54,770 nt of DNA from Campylobacter majalis (GTDB taxonomy: Bacteria > Campylobacterota > Campylobacteria > Campylobacterales > Campylobacteraceae): contig NZ_CAJHOF010000013.1 in the NCBI RefSeq assembly GCF_905120465.1, positions 1 to 54,770 of the forward strand, given 5' to 3'. The position numbers were made by a program, and so were the translations under genes. The notes beneath the pieces were generated by a model. The model had not been told where the DNA came from. It ran no database searches and was given only the letters and a program-made list of their open reading frames with translations. Shown here one piece after another: positions 26,176 to 36,398 of this stretch (its first letter is position 1; every line of letters starts with the position of its first letter).

Positions 26176-29100
26176 ATGAATAATTTCACACACCTGCATC
26201 TACATACAGAATACTCTATGCTAGATGGTGCAAACAAAGTAAAAGAATTAGCAAAAACACTAAAAGAGCAAGGCGTAAAAAGTGTCGCAATAACAGATCA
26301 TGGCAATATGTTTGGGGCGATTGATTTTTATCAAACGATGAAAAAAGAGGGCTTAAAGCCGATAATTGGCATAGAAGCTTACATTCACAACCAAGATGAG
26401 CTTGGCGATAAAAGCACAAAACAACGATTTCACTTGATACTTCTAGCTAAAAATGAAGTTGGCTATAAAAATTTAATGTATCTAAGCTCACAAAGCTATA
26501 TTGAGGGATTTTATTACTACCCACGCATTAACAAAAAAATTTTAAAAGAGCATAGCGAGGGTATAATCTGCACGGCTGCTTGCTTACAAGGCGAAGTTAG
26601 TTGGCATTTAAATTTAAGCGAAAGAAATTTAAAATTTGGTGCAAAAGGTTATGACAAAGCCAAAGAGGTGGCACTGGAGTATAAAGAAATTTTTGGAGAT
26701 GATTTTTACTTAGAGATTATGCGTCACGGCATAGGCGATCAAAGACGCATAGATGATGATATACTTCGCATCGCAAAAGAAACAGGTATAAAAGTAATAG
26801 CCACAAATGACACGCACTACACTTTCAAAAATAGAGCCGATGCTCACGAAGTTTTTATGTGTATTGCAATGAATAAAATTCTAGACGATCCAAATCGCTT
26901 ACGCCATAGCGTGCATGAATTTTATGTAAAAACTCCAGAACAAATGGCTGAGCTTTTTGCCGATATACCAGAAGCGATAACAAACACTCAAGAAATTGCA
27001 GACAAATGCGATCTAAACCTAAAACTAGGCAACCCTACTCCGCCAAATTTTAAATTTACTATAGAGTATGCAAAAGAGCGTGGATTAACACTGCCTGAGC
27101 CTGAAAACAGATATAGTTTTGCAAACGATGCTGTGCTTTTTGAATACGAGTGTAAAAAAGGCTTACAAGAGAGACTAAAATTTATCCCTGAACAAAGACA
27201 CCAAGAGTATGAAAAACGATTACAAATCGAAATTGACGTCATAAACAACATGAAATTTCCAGGCTACATGATAATTGTATGGGACTTTATAAATGAGGCC
27301 AAAAAACGCGATGTTCCAGTTGGTCCTGGGCGTGGTTCAGCGGCTGGTAGCTTGGTGGCATATGCACTAAAAATCACCGACTTAGATCCGCTGCCTTATA
27401 ACTTGCTTTTTGAGAGATTTTTAAATCCTGAGCGTGTAAGTATGCCAGATATCGACGTGGATTTTTGTCAATCAAGACGTGCTGAGATCATTGATTATGT
27501 CACGCAAAAATATGGCAAATACAACGTAGCTGGGGTCATAACATTTGGTAAATTACTAGCAAAAGGCGTTATTCGTGACGTTGCAAGGGTGTGTAATATG
27601 CCATATGCTGAAGCAGATGCCATGGCTAAACTTATCCCGGATGAGCTTGGCATAACGCTAAAAGACGCTTTTGAAAAAGAACCAAAAATCAAAGAATTAA
27701 TTGAAAAAGATAGAAATGCGGCTAGAGTTTGGAGATTTGCTCTTGATTTAGAAGGTCTAAACCGCAACGCTGGACAACACGCAGCCGGAGTAGTTATATC
27801 AAACGAAGAATTATGGCACAAAACGCCACTTTTTAGGCAATCAAATAGCACAGAAGAGCACTTTGTAACTCAATACAGTCTAAAATATTTAGAAGATGTT
27901 GATTTGATAAAATTTGACTTTCTTGGGCTAAAAACACTAACCGTTATCGATAACGCCATAAAATTAATCAAAAAAAGATTTAACAAAGACATAATCTGGG
28001 AGCAAATCGATAAAAACGACGAAAAAGTCTATAAAATGATACAAAGTGGCGATGCGATTGGGATATTCCAAATAGAAAGTGATGGCATGAGAAAGCTTGG
28101 CACTAGACTTATGCCAGATACATTTGAAGATATCGTAGCGATGTTGGCATTGTATCGTCCAGGCCCTATGGAAAGCGGTATGCTTGATGACTTTGTCGAT
28201 AGAAAGCACGGCAGAGCATCGATCACTTATGCGTTTAAAGAGCTTGAAAGCATACTTGCTCCTACATATGGTGTTATCGTTTATCAAGAACAAGTTATGC
28301 AAATAGTGCAAGTAATTGGCGGATTTAGCCTTGGTGGGGCGGATTTGGTGCGTCGTGCCATGGGTAAAAAAGATCCAGAACTGCTACAACAACAAAAAGA
28401 TTTATTTGTAGCAGGTGCAACTAAAAATGGCTTTGATGCGGCAAAATCAGGCGATTTGTTTGATCTTATCTTAAAATTTGCAGGATATGGATTTAATAAA
28501 TCACACTCAGCCGCTTATGCGTATATTACATTTCAAACAGCATATTTAAAGGCATATTATCCAGCTGAGTTTATGGCGGCACTTTTAACAAGCGAAGAAA
28601 ATAATGTCGATAAGATAGCAAAATATATAGACGAGGCAAAACGCTTAAAAATAGACGTTTTAGCCCCTAGCATAAATAGCTCCATGAAAGAATTTAGCGT
28701 TGTAAGTATAGATGGCAAAGATAAGATTATATTTGGTCTTGGTGCGGTTAAGGGCGTTGGCTCATCTGCGATAGAAAATATGCTAGAAGTAAGAAATAGT
28801 GGAGAATTTAAAAATCTAGATGATTTTGTATCACGCGTAGATGCATTTAAAGTAAATAAAAAAGTAGCAGAAAGCCTTATAAAATCTGGTGCTTTTGATG
28901 TATTTAATTATACTCGCAAAAATATGCTAAATAATGTTGAAAGCATAATGGATGCGTGTAAAAATGCTGCACAGATACGAAGAGAAGCTAGTGAAAGTTT
29001 ATTTGGCAATGATGATAGCATGAGCAATGTTAAGGTTGATTTTGTGCAAAATGACGTTGAGTTTAGCACAAAAGAGTTATTGAAATTTGAGCATGAAAGC

Positions 29101-29775
29101 ATGGGTATTTACGTATCAGGTCATCCTCTTGATGACTATAAAGATGAAATTGCAAAAATAAAATACACATTAAGCTCTGAGTTTGAAACACTTGAAGGAA
29201 GTAATGAAATTTTGATTGTCGGAAAGATCGAGGAATTTAGCACACGCATAGCTAAAAGTGGCAAAAAAGTAGGCACTATAAATGTATTGGATCTGCATGG
29301 CAACATCGAAATAGCAGTATTTGAGCGAGATTTGGCACAGGTTGAAGACGTATGGTATGATGCAAACAAAAAAGAGCTTCCATATGCATTTAATATAAAC
29401 GTTACAAAAGATGATCAGTTTGTCAGAACAAAACTAAATGCATTAATCGAGCTTAATCAAGCAGCTGATCTTGAGTTTAAGCCAAAAGCAATCAGACAGT
29501 ATCAAGACAAATACAAAAATCAAAACGAAACAAAAGAGCCTGCAAGAACGTATGAAAATCTAGAGATAACGCTAAATTTATGCGAGTTAGATCAAGGCAG
29601 ATTAAAGATGATAAACGAACTAGCCACACAAAATCACGATATCCAAAACAAATATAAACTAATCGTTAAAATCATCAATAAAAATACAAATGAAATGCTT
29701 GTATATGAGAGTGGCTACCGCGTAAATGATGAGTTTAAAGCCAAAATAGATCAAGCACTACAACAAGCAAGTTAG
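26176..29775 (+). CDS. dnaE: DNA polymerase III subunit alpha
   Basis: The 1199-residue replicative polymerase. Domains: PHP (about 1-285, starting FTHLHLHTEYSMLDGA), the Pol III palm with GPGRGSAAGSLVAYAL and MPDIDVDFCQSRR (catalytic PDIDxDF), fingers with GFNKSHSAAYAYITFQTAY, an HhH region near GAVKGVGSSAIE, and an OB-fold near residues 1010-1090 (EILIVGKIEEF). Length and order are those of DnaE1, not DnaE2 or PolC. The start is preceded by AAGGATTAAGG. No gene follows directly; a hairpin lies 54 nt after the stop. Confidence 0.97.
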   Translation: MNNFTHLHLHTEYSMLDGANKVKELAKTLKEQGVKSVAITDHGNMFGAIDFYQTMKKEGLKPIIGIEAYIHNQDELGDKSTKQRFHLILLAKNEVGYKNLMYLSSQSYIEGFYYYPRINKKILKEHSEGIICTAACLQGEVSWHLNLSERNLKFGAKGYDKAKEVALEYKEIFGDDFYLEIMRHGIGDQRRIDDDILRIAKETGIKVIATNDTHYTFKNRADAHEVFMCIAMNKILDDPNRLRHSVHEFYVKTPEQMAELFADIPEAITNTQEIADKCDLNLKLGNPTPPNFKFTIEYAKERGLTLPEPENRYSFANDAVLFEYECKKGLQERLKFIPEQRHQEYEKRLQIEIDVINNMKFPGYMIIVWDFINEAKKRDVPVGPGRGSAAGSLVAYALKITDLDPLPYNLLFERFLNPERVSMPDIDVDFCQSRRAEIIDYVTQKYGKYNVAGVITFGKLLAKGVIRDVARVCNMPYAEADAMAKLIPDELGITLKDAFEKEPKIKELIEKDRNAARVWRFALDLEGLNRNAGQHAAGVVISNEELWHKTPLFRQSNSTEEHFVTQYSLKYLEDVDLIKFDFLGLKTLTVIDNAIKLIKKRFNKDIIWEQIDKNDEKVYKMIQSGDAIGIFQIESDGMRKLGTRLMPDTFEDIVAMLALYRPGPMESGMLDDFVDRKHGRASITYAFKELESILAPTYGVIVYQEQVMQIVQVIGGFSLGGADLVRRAMGKKDPELLQQQKDLFVAGATKNGFDAAKSGDLFDLILKFAGYGFNKSHSAAYAYITFQTAYLKAYYPAEFMAALLTSEENNVDKIAKYIDEAKRLKIDVLAPSINSSMKEFSVVSIDGKDKIIFGLGAVKGVGSSAIENMLEVRNSGEFKNLDDFVSRVDAFKVNKKVAESLIKSGAFDVFNYTRKNMLNNVESIMDACKNAAQIRREASESLFGNDDSMSNVKVDFVQNDVEFSTKELLKFEHESMGIYVSGHPLDDYKDEIAKIKYTLSSEFETLEGSNEILIVGKIEEFSTRIAKSGKKVGTINVLDLHGNIEIAVFERDLAQVEDVWYDANKKELPYAFNINVTKDDQFVRTKLNALIELNQAADLEFKPKAIRQYQDKYKNQNETKEPARTYENLEITLNLCELDQGRLKMINELATQNHDIQNKYKLIVKIINKNTNEMLVYESGYRVNDEFKAKIDQALQQAS

Positions 29776-29828
29776 TTTGTGCTTTGTTTATAATGGTATT
29801 AAACTTAACACTGTCTAAAATGCCAATT

Positions 29829-29859
29829 AAAGCTCAAAAGCTTCAAGCTTATGGGCTTT
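29829..29859 (+). terminator. Possible dnaE terminator hairpin
   Basis: AAAGCTC (29829-29835) can pair with GGGCTTT (29853-29859), with one G-U pair, and an inner AAGC/GCTT stem forms on a five-base loop. It starts 54 nt after the dnaE stop. The tail AACTTATTTAT is only weakly T-rich. Confidence 0.45.
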
Positions 29860-30009
29860 AACTTATTTATCCCTAACGCTAACAAGCCACAAATAATAAA
29901 AAGCATTTAAATTTCACACCACTTTAAACTAACAAATTTAAACATAAATACAATAAATAATCATTTTATAAGACAAATAAGACCAAAGATACTTTTAAAA
30001 AGGTATCTT

Positions 30010-30481
30010 GTGGGTAGTTTTGGTGCGATTAGTAAAAGCAAGATTTATACTCACTTTCATCTGCTTTGCCAAAATTTAAAAAACAAAAGCAATTTTAAGA
30101 TCTCAAACCTACTTAGCATAAGCAAAAGTCGTGTAAAAAATCTAAAACTAAACGCACACCTACCTTATAATCCAAAAGATAACAAAAGCAAATCTTAAAA
30201 TTTTGCTAAGCAGACAAATTTCTACGTTTATTTTAGCTTTAATAATGAAATTTTATATATAAAATGGTTTTTAGCAAAAATTTTCAAAGACAATGAATAT
30301 AAAATTATAGAAATTTTTCAAGAAAATATAGCTAATTAGAAAAAAGCAAAGAGATTATCTTAAGCTTAAAAGAACTTAAAGATAGGATAAATGAATTTGT
30401 GCAAGAAAATAGCGATATCATACAAATGACAACCAAGATAGCTAAAATCATGTTTGAAAAGATACAAAAACTACAAAAATG
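30010..30481 (+). pseudogene. Possible decayed gene, family unknown
   Basis: The frame at 30010-30198 (62 codons, GTG start, VGSFGAISKSKIYTHF) ends at TAA, but reading past it in the same frame gives 46 more open codons (NFAKQTNFYVYFSF...) to a TAG at about 30340. Another frame then opens for about 48 codons (EKSKEIILSLKELKDRI...FEKIQKLQK) to TGA at 30481. The lysine-, asparagine- and isoleucine-rich composition could be a degraded gene or chance open frames in AT-rich DNA. The last part looks like an amphipathic helix. I do not recognise the family. Confidence 0.3.
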
Positions 30482-30570
30482 ATAGATAAAATTTTAGATT
30501 AACCAAAATGATTTTAAGACTTTATTTAAAATTTATAGCCACAGCTTTAAGCACAACTCACATCAAAAAG

Positions 30571-31716
30571 CTAATTAAAAGATCTTATCACATACACTTT
30601 ATTTTTGCCAAGTTTTTTTGCTTCATATACTGCTTTATCAGATGCTTTTAGTAAATCTTCTTTGTTCTTCATGGATTTATTTGTAGTTGCAACACCCAAG
30701 CTCGCCGAACCCTCCCAGCCACCTTCGTCAAAACGCACACAAATACCAGCTAAATTCTCATGAATTTTATTTGCCAGCGTGGTAACTCCATTTATATCGG
30801 TATTTGGACAAACCACACAAAATTCATCTCCGCCAAGCCTACACACCAAATCATCAGTGCGTATGCTAAAACTTAAAATTTTGGCAAAAGTTTTTAACAC
30901 CTGATCTCCAGCATCATGCCCATAAGTGTCATTGATGCATTTAAAATTATCTAAGTCTATCATTATGACTGAGAGTGGAGTATTGTATCTTGTGTATTCA
31001 TCCCAATATCTACTAAGTTCGCTCATAATTTTATGACGGTTTGATAGTCCCGTTAGCTGATCGCTCATGGCTATCGTTTCTAGACGTTTATTCATCTCTT
31101 CAAGTTGAGCATTTGCTTCTTTTAACTCCAGAGTTCTCTCTTCAACTTTTTCTTCAAGAGACTTCTTTAGTCCCAAAAGCTCTTCATTATACTTCATTAA
31201 GACACTAAAAACACCATTAAACGAACGCACAAGAGTATCTAGTTGCTCGTGATTTACACCATTTATCTCATTAAACGCTTCTTCTGGCGAGCTCCCAGAT
31301 TCAATAAGTCTAATTTGTGTAATTAAGTTTTTATCTACTCCAAGTATATGAAAAGTAAGCCATTGCACCAAAAAATCGAGTAATTTTTTAGCACTTTCCT
31401 TGATATTTTGACGATCTATCATACTGTATTGTTCGGCTATTTCTGTGATAAAGTTTCTGTGGGCTTCGACGTGTTCTGTAACATGGCGTCGATCGACACG
31501 TGCTTCTTTCATTATAGTTTCTTCATTTACAAAATGATACTTTGTATATTCAACAAGCTCACTAAAAACTGGATCTATATCCTCAAAAGTAGGTCTTGAA
31601 TTAGATAGCTTGTTGCCTAAAGAGTTAATAAGCTCAACCAAATATCTATGTTCGGCATCAATCTTTTTAAAGTCGGTTTCAAACTCTTGACCCCAAACAA
31701 AAACAGGCTTAAGCAT
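30571..31716 (-). CDS. Bacteriohemerythrin-GGDEF diguanylate cyclase
   Basis: A 381-residue fusion. Residues about 1-135 form a hemerythrin domain with all seven diiron ligands of bacterial hemerythrins: H23, H61, E65, H82, H86, H123 and D128. A helical linker with a predicted coiled coil (about 170-215) leads to a GGDEF domain (about 220-381) with LTGLSNRH and intact RLGGDEF. An inhibitory I-site RTDD lies exactly five residues before GGDEF. No membrane segment is seen, so it is cytoplasmic. The likely role is control of c-di-GMP synthesis by O2 or redox state (inference). No EAL protein is nearby. Confidence 0.92.
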   Translation of the reverse strand: MLKPVFVWGQEFETDFKKIDAEHRYLVELINSLGNKLSNSRPTFEDIDPVFSELVEYTKYHFVNEETIMKEARVDRRHVTEHVEAHRNFITEIAEQYSMIDRQNIKESAKKLLDFLVQWLTFHILGVDKNLITQIRLIESGSSPEEAFNEINGVNHEQLDTLVRSFNGVFSVLMKYNEELLGLKKSLEEKVEERTLELKEANAQLEEMNKRLETIAMSDQLTGLSNRHKIMSELSRYWDEYTRYNTPLSVIMIDLDNFKCINDTYGHDAGDQVLKTFAKILSFSIRTDDLVCRLGGDEFCVVCPNTDINGVTTLANKIHENLAGICVRFDEGGWEGSASLGVATTNKSMKNKEDLLKASDKAVYEAKKLGKNKVYVIRSFN

Positions 31717-31834
31717 ATCTTATCCCTTTTATTTTATTCTAAATTTGACGCATTATAAAAAATTTTAACTTCAAATCAAATAAAAAAATAATAAATAAGT
31801 TACATTAATTTTAATATTTAATAAAAATCAAATT

Positions 31835-33166
31835 TTAATTAAATATTATCTTACCAGCCATTGCTTTATATATCATATTTTCATCAGATAAAATTTTATA
31901 TTTTTGATTTATTAGCGTTATTTTCGCCTCTATCTCGTTGTTTTTTGCACTTAAATAATCCCTCATCTCTATCTTGCCATACTCTTGTTTTAGCTTATAA
32001 ATTTCACTTATGTCTTCATAATTATTAATCTGAGTTTTATAGTTTTTATATAAAATTTTATCATTTTTTAACTGCTTATATGCCGTATTTATCTCATTTA
32101 ATGCAGATGTTAAAGTTTTTTCATACTCTAGTTTCATGCTCTCAAACACAACTTCGCTTATGATTAAATTTTGTTTTAAACGCTTATAATTTAAAAAAGG
32201 CAAGTTTATACTAACATTGCCACCAAGTATATTAAAACCAAAGCTTTTATTAAATTTATCATCGCTATCACTCAAACTAGCACCCAAACTTATGCTGGGG
32301 TAAAAACTCTTTTTGCTTACTTTTACATCAAGAAGTGCCGAATTTATCCTATCAATCGCCGCATTTAAATCCGGACGATTTGATATGGCATATATAGGCA
32401 CATCCAAATTTACACCAATTAACTCAACATCAAGACCATCTTTAAACTCAAACTCATAATCTGGTCGCAAGTTTAATAAATTTCTTAACGTCTGTTTGGC
32501 ATTATCAAGGCTTATATTTGCATTTATTATACGATTTTGTATGTTTAAAATTTGGCTTTTTATCTGTTTTGGGCTTATTGCTTCATCTTTACCATTTTTT
32601 ACTTTAATGTTTGAAATTTCAAGCAAATCGTTATAGTTTTTTAAATTTTGTGTATAAAGTTTTAGGCTCTCGTTTAAATATAGTATATGAAAATAGCTAT
32701 CAATAACGCCATTTATCACACTTAGCTCAAGTGCTTTTTTATCCCATTTATTCGCACTTGCTTCAAATTTTAAAGCCTCGGTTTCATTTGCCAACTTGCC
32801 CCATATATCAAGTTCATAATTTAAAGTAAAATTGTTTGAGTATCTACTTGCAAAACTATCATTTATGCTTAAATTTCTGCTCGTATTAGCACCAAAACTA
32901 GCTCCTAGCGTTGGCTGCTGTGCTGCCTCACTTACACCAACTCTTGCTAATGCCTTGCGTATATTTAAAATCGCTTTTGCAATATCAATATTTTCACGCA
33001 AAGCTTTGTCTATAAGCTCATTTAATACAGGCTCATTATATCCCAACCACCATTTTTCATCGATTTTAACTTGCTCAGTTTGATTTATATCAAGCACGAT
33101 AAGATCCCTATTTTTTACAGCACACCCCGATAATAAAATCAAAAATACAATACTTAAAATTCTCAT
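31835..33166 (-). CDS. Outer-membrane efflux lipoprotein (TolC/NodT type)
   Basis: A 443-residue outer-membrane factor. A lipoprotein signal ends in LLSGC (Cys about residue 15), followed by NodT-family sequence including VLNELIDKALRENIDIAKA and the duplicated coiled-coil repeats of the OEP fold. It forms the exit duct for a tripartite pump. It follows macB after only one base, so it is the dedicated channel of this MacAB system. Length is typical. In E. coli the MacAB partner TolC is encoded elsewhere, whereas this arrangement is self-contained. Confidence 0.88.
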   Translation of the reverse strand: MRILSIVFLILLSGCAVKNRDLIVLDINQTEQVKIDEKWWLGYNEPVLNELIDKALRENIDIAKAILNIRKALARVGVSEAAQQPTLGASFGANTSRNLSINDSFASRYSNNFTLNYELDIWGKLANETEALKFEASANKWDKKALELSVINGVIDSYFHILYLNESLKLYTQNLKNYNDLLEISNIKVKNGKDEAISPKQIKSQILNIQNRIINANISLDNAKQTLRNLLNLRPDYEFEFKDGLDVELIGVNLDVPIYAISNRPDLNAAIDRINSALLDVKVSKKSFYPSISLGASLSDSDDKFNKSFGFNILGGNVSINLPFLNYKRLKQNLIISEVVFESMKLEYEKTLTSALNEINTAYKQLKNDKILYKNYKTQINNYEDISEIYKLKQEYGKIEMRDYLSAKNNEIEAKITLINQKYKILSDENMIYKAMAGKIIFN

Positions 33167-33167
33167 C

Positions 33168-35096
33168 CTACTCCCTTGAAAGTGCTTCTATCGGATTTAG
33201 CTTTGATGCATTTCGTGCTGGCATATAACCAAAAACAATTCCTATTAGCATCGATGTTGTTATAGCTACAAATATAGATGTATTTGAAAAAATCATCCTA
33301 AATCCGTCTATAAAATTATTAAACACATATCCAACAACAAATGACAAGCCTATCCCAGCCAAGCCACCAATCAAACAAAGCAAAACCGCCTCAATCAAAA
33401 ACTGCTGCAATATATTTGACGCTCTAGCCCCTATAGCCATTTTTATACCTATCTCTTTCGTTCGCTCAGTAACCGAAACTAGCATGATATTCATAACTCC
33501 TATACCACCAACTATCAATGAAATAACAGCAATTGATGAAATCAATAATCGCATAGTAGAAATAGTCTCTTCAACAGTTTTTTTAATACTGTCTGAATTT
33601 CGTGTAAAAAAATCCTTCTTTCCATGTTTTGCGCTAAGTAGTTCAGTTAGGCTTTTTTCAGCAACTTGTGCATTTATCTCATCGCTTACTTTTACTGTGA
33701 TTGAGTTTATATTTTTATCGCCAGAGACTTTGTTTATCGCGGTTGAATAGGGCGTATAGATGCGAAGCACACTATTATCCCCAAAGGCATTATCGCTATG
33801 TGCTATAACCCCAATTATAACAAATGGTTTTTTGTTAAACAACAAAATTTCGCCAATTGGGTTAATGCCCTTAAAAACACTTATTTTGGTGTTTTGATCT
33901 ATCACAACAACATTGGCCGACTCATCTAGCTCATCTTCATTAAACATGCGTCCAGCTTCAATTTTCATACCATTTACAGCCAAAGTATTAATACCGCCTC
34001 CTCTAAGCGTAGCCGAAACCGAGATATTTTGATAAGTAAGTGTTCCAGTTGTTGATGTATTTGGCGTAACTGAGTCTAAAAAGCTCTGTTGCTCTAGCAT
34101 TTTTGCATCGCCTATACTTAAGCTTTTTACCTGATTTGCTCTCATGTCGCCAAATCCTTTGCCGGGGAAAATATCTATCGTATTTGTGCCAATTTTACGA
34201 ATACCAGCTAAAATTTGCTCTTGTGAGCCTTGCCCTAAAGCCACAACGCTAACAACTGCCGTAATACCAATTATAATACCAAGCATCGTTAAAATAGAGC
34301 GAAGCTTATGTGCTAGTATCGCCAAAACCGACATGTTAAAATTTTCAATAAATTGATCTTTGTAATATGTAAATTTTGATTTTTGCGATAGTTTTTTGCT
34401 CGTTTTTTGATAAATTTCATCATTTTTTATAGTGTCACTAAGTATGTTGCCATCTTTTATCTCAATCACCCTATTTGCGTGTGCGGCAATATTTGGATCG
34501 TGTGTGACTATGATTATGGTGTGTCCTTGTTTGTGCAAATCCTTTAATATCTGCATAACAATCTCGCCACTTTTACTATCAAGTGCTCCAGTTGGCTCAT
34601 CAGCTAGTATAATCTCTCCGCCATTTATAAGCGCTCTAGCGATACTAACACGCTGCTGTTGTCCGCCACTTAGTTTGTTTGGATAGCTATGTATTTTATC
34701 GCCAAGTCCAAGAGTGCTTAAAATTTCAATAGCCCTATCCTCTCTATCGTGCTTACTAACACCAGCATAGATACTAGGAAGTGCAACGTTAGCAAGTGCG
34801 TTCATAGTAGCCATTAGATTATAACGCTGAAAAATAAAGCCAAATTTCTCACGCCTTAATTTAGCAAGCTCATCAGAACCAAGCCGTGAGATATCTAAAG
34901 CATCAAGCAAATACTCTCCACTACTTGGGCTATCTAGGCAACCAAGTATATTCATTAAAGTCGATTTTCCAGATCCAGACTGACCGATGACGGCTATAAA
35001 CTCGCCTTTTTTTATGCTTAAATTTATACCATGCAATACCTGCGTATCGTTATCGCCTATCTTAAAAGATTTAGTTATATTTTTTAACTCTATCAC
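33168..35096 (-). CDS. macB: MacB-type efflux ABC transporter
   Basis: A 642-residue fusion of an N-terminal ABC ATPase and a C-terminal FtsX-like membrane domain. The ATPase has GQSGSGKSTLMN, LSGGQQQRVSIARAL and ILADEPTGALDSKSG. One helix (about 270-290), a large periplasmic domain (about 295-515) and three C-terminal helices follow, the MacB plan of four membrane segments. It acts as a mechanotransmitter moving substrates from the periplasm through the outer-membrane channel; known clients are macrolides, peptides and toxins. The ATG overlaps the macA stop by 4 nt. Confidence 0.93.
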   Translation of the reverse strand: MIELKNITKSFKIGDNDTQVLHGINLSIKKGEFIAVIGQSGSGKSTLMNILGCLDSPSSGEYLLDALDISRLGSDELAKLRREKFGFIFQRYNLMATMNALANVALPSIYAGVSKHDREDRAIEILSTLGLGDKIHSYPNKLSGGQQQRVSIARALINGGEIILADEPTGALDSKSGEIVMQILKDLHKQGHTIIIVTHDPNIAAHANRVIEIKDGNILSDTIKNDEIYQKTSKKLSQKSKFTYYKDQFIENFNMSVLAILAHKLRSILTMLGIIIGITAVVSVVALGQGSQEQILAGIRKIGTNTIDIFPGKGFGDMRANQVKSLSIGDAKMLEQQSFLDSVTPNTSTTGTLTYQNISVSATLRGGGINTLAVNGMKIEAGRMFNEDELDESANVVVIDQNTKISVFKGINPIGEILLFNKKPFVIIGVIAHSDNAFGDNSVLRIYTPYSTAINKVSGDKNINSITVKVSDEINAQVAEKSLTELLSAKHGKKDFFTRNSDSIKKTVEETISTMRLLISSIAVISLIVGGIGVMNIMLVSVTERTKEIGIKMAIGARASNILQQFLIEAVLLCLIGGLAGIGLSFVVGYVFNNFIDGFRMIFSNTSIFVAITTSMLIGIVFGYMPARNASKLNPIEALSRE

Positions 35097-36271
35097 ATCG
35101 GACCTCTACGTTCGCTTTTAACCATTTTAGCTATCTCGTCACTGCTAACTTGCGAAGTTATGACATTTTCTCCCTCGCTCACGCCTTGCAATACCTGCGT
35201 GTTTAATCCATCGCTTATGCCTATTTTTATATCGCGTCTTGATACGCTTTTATCATCGTTTAAAACGCTTACATATGAGTTTTTACCATCCCTTTTTATA
35301 GCTATTGTTGGGATGATAATAGCATCTGTTGCTTCGGCTACAAATAAAGAATTTTGCGTAGTCATACCAATACGTAAAATTCCATCATGATTATCAACCA
35401 AACTCTGTGCGTAATAATACACTGCCGATGAAGTAGATGAGCCTGTGCTTGAGGTGCTTGATGAAGCGTATTTGCCATCACTTAGCGTAGTTAGTCCAGG
35501 GTCTATTGAAGTGATTTTTGCTTGGAATTTAATATCTGGTTCTGATAAAATTGAATATTCAACTTTAGTTCCTATACCTATTTTAGTTATATCGCCTTCT
35601 GCAATTTGCATTTTTAAATTTACCTTTGATAAATCAGCTATATAAACAATTGTTGGTGTAGTTTGATTGGCATTTACAGTTTGTCCTTCTTCAACCAATA
35701 CCGAAACCACCACGCCATCACGAGGTGCAACTATCTTAGTGTAGTCTAAATCTATCTCAGCCGTATTTAGTGAAATTTTAGCCTGGTTTATGCTTGATTG
35801 TAGCTCTTTAATCCGTGCTTTTGTGCTTGCATAAGCATTTTTTGCACCCTCATACTCCTGTTTTGATGTCGCATCTTTGCCAAATAGTATCTTTTCACGC
35901 TCGTATTGAGTTTTTGCTATATCATAAGCCACTTTTGCACTATTTAATTGTGCCTCGTAGATTAAAAGCTGAGCCTTGCGATTATCTACTGCGTTTTTTT
36001 GAGTTTTATCATCTATTTTAGCTATCATGTCGCCTTGTTTTACACTATCGCCTAATTTTACATACAGCTTTTGTATCTGTCCGCTTACCTGGGCACCTAC
36101 GTTTACTAGCTCAGTAGCATATATTTCGCCAGTAGCTTCGACTTTTTTAACCAAAGTTCCTTTATAAGCTTTTTTGGTTATATACTCAGTCGCAACGCTC
36201 TTTTTTGCAAAATTTTGATAAACAAAAAATCCAGCCACAACAGCAATCAAAACAAACAAAATCTTTTTCAT
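35093..36271 (-). CDS. macA: MacA periplasmic adaptor (membrane fusion protein)
   Basis: A 392-residue adaptor with one N-terminal membrane anchor (about 4-20), a lipoyl-like half-motif (VNVGAQVSGQIQKLYVKLGDSV near residue 55, quoted in part), a helical hairpin (about 95-165), a second lipoyl half (IVAPRDGVVVSVLVEEGQTV, about 180) and beta-barrel domains. A Ser/Thr-rich stretch (YASSSTSSTGSSTSSAVYYY) near residue 260 is typical of MacA proteins. It is the first gene of macA-macB-OMF. The upstream region is A/T-rich with no clear promoter. Confidence 0.93.
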   Translation of the reverse strand: MKKILFVLIAVVAGFFVYQNFAKKSVATEYITKKAYKGTLVKKVEATGEIYATELVNVGAQVSGQIQKLYVKLGDSVKQGDMIAKIDDKTQKNAVDNRKAQLLIYEAQLNSAKVAYDIAKTQYEREKILFGKDATSKQEYEGAKNAYASTKARIKELQSSINQAKISLNTAEIDLDYTKIVAPRDGVVVSVLVEEGQTVNANQTTPTIVYIADLSKVNLKMQIAEGDITKIGIGTKVEYSILSEPDIKFQAKITSIDPGLTTLSDGKYASSSTSSTGSSTSSAVYYYAQSLVDNHDGILRIGMTTQNSLFVAEATDAIIIPTIAIKRDGKNSYVSVLNDDKSVSRRDIKIGISDGLNTQVLQGVSEGENVITSQVSSDEIAKMVKSERRGPM

Positions 36272-36370
36272 AAAGCTCCATTTTATATTTTTATGTATTT
36301 TAATTTAAAATTTTAAATATTTTTGTATTTGCAGATATTATTTTAGGAAATTTTTAATGAATAATAAGTG

Positions 36371-36398
36371 AATTTTGGCAGATTACTCTGCCAAAATT
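36371..36398 (-). terminator. Terminator of the lctP-lutABC operon
   Basis: A 12-bp perfect stem, AATTTTGGCAGA (36371-36382) with its complement at 36387-36398, closes a TTAC tetraloop directly after the lutC stop codon. The T-run after the stem on the minus strand is limited, but the GC core flanked by A/T pairs and the position suit an intrinsic terminator. Confidence 0.75.

Larger units (their letters stand above)
29776..30570. other. 795-nt region without an intact gene
   Basis: Between dnaE and the GGDEF gene. It contains a hairpin after dnaE (29829-29859), a stretch of A/T-rich DNA, and a plus-strand reading frame from about 29940 to 30481 interrupted by two stops and one frame change, described separately. 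I see no RNA gene, insertion sequence or long repeat. Confidence 0.7.
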
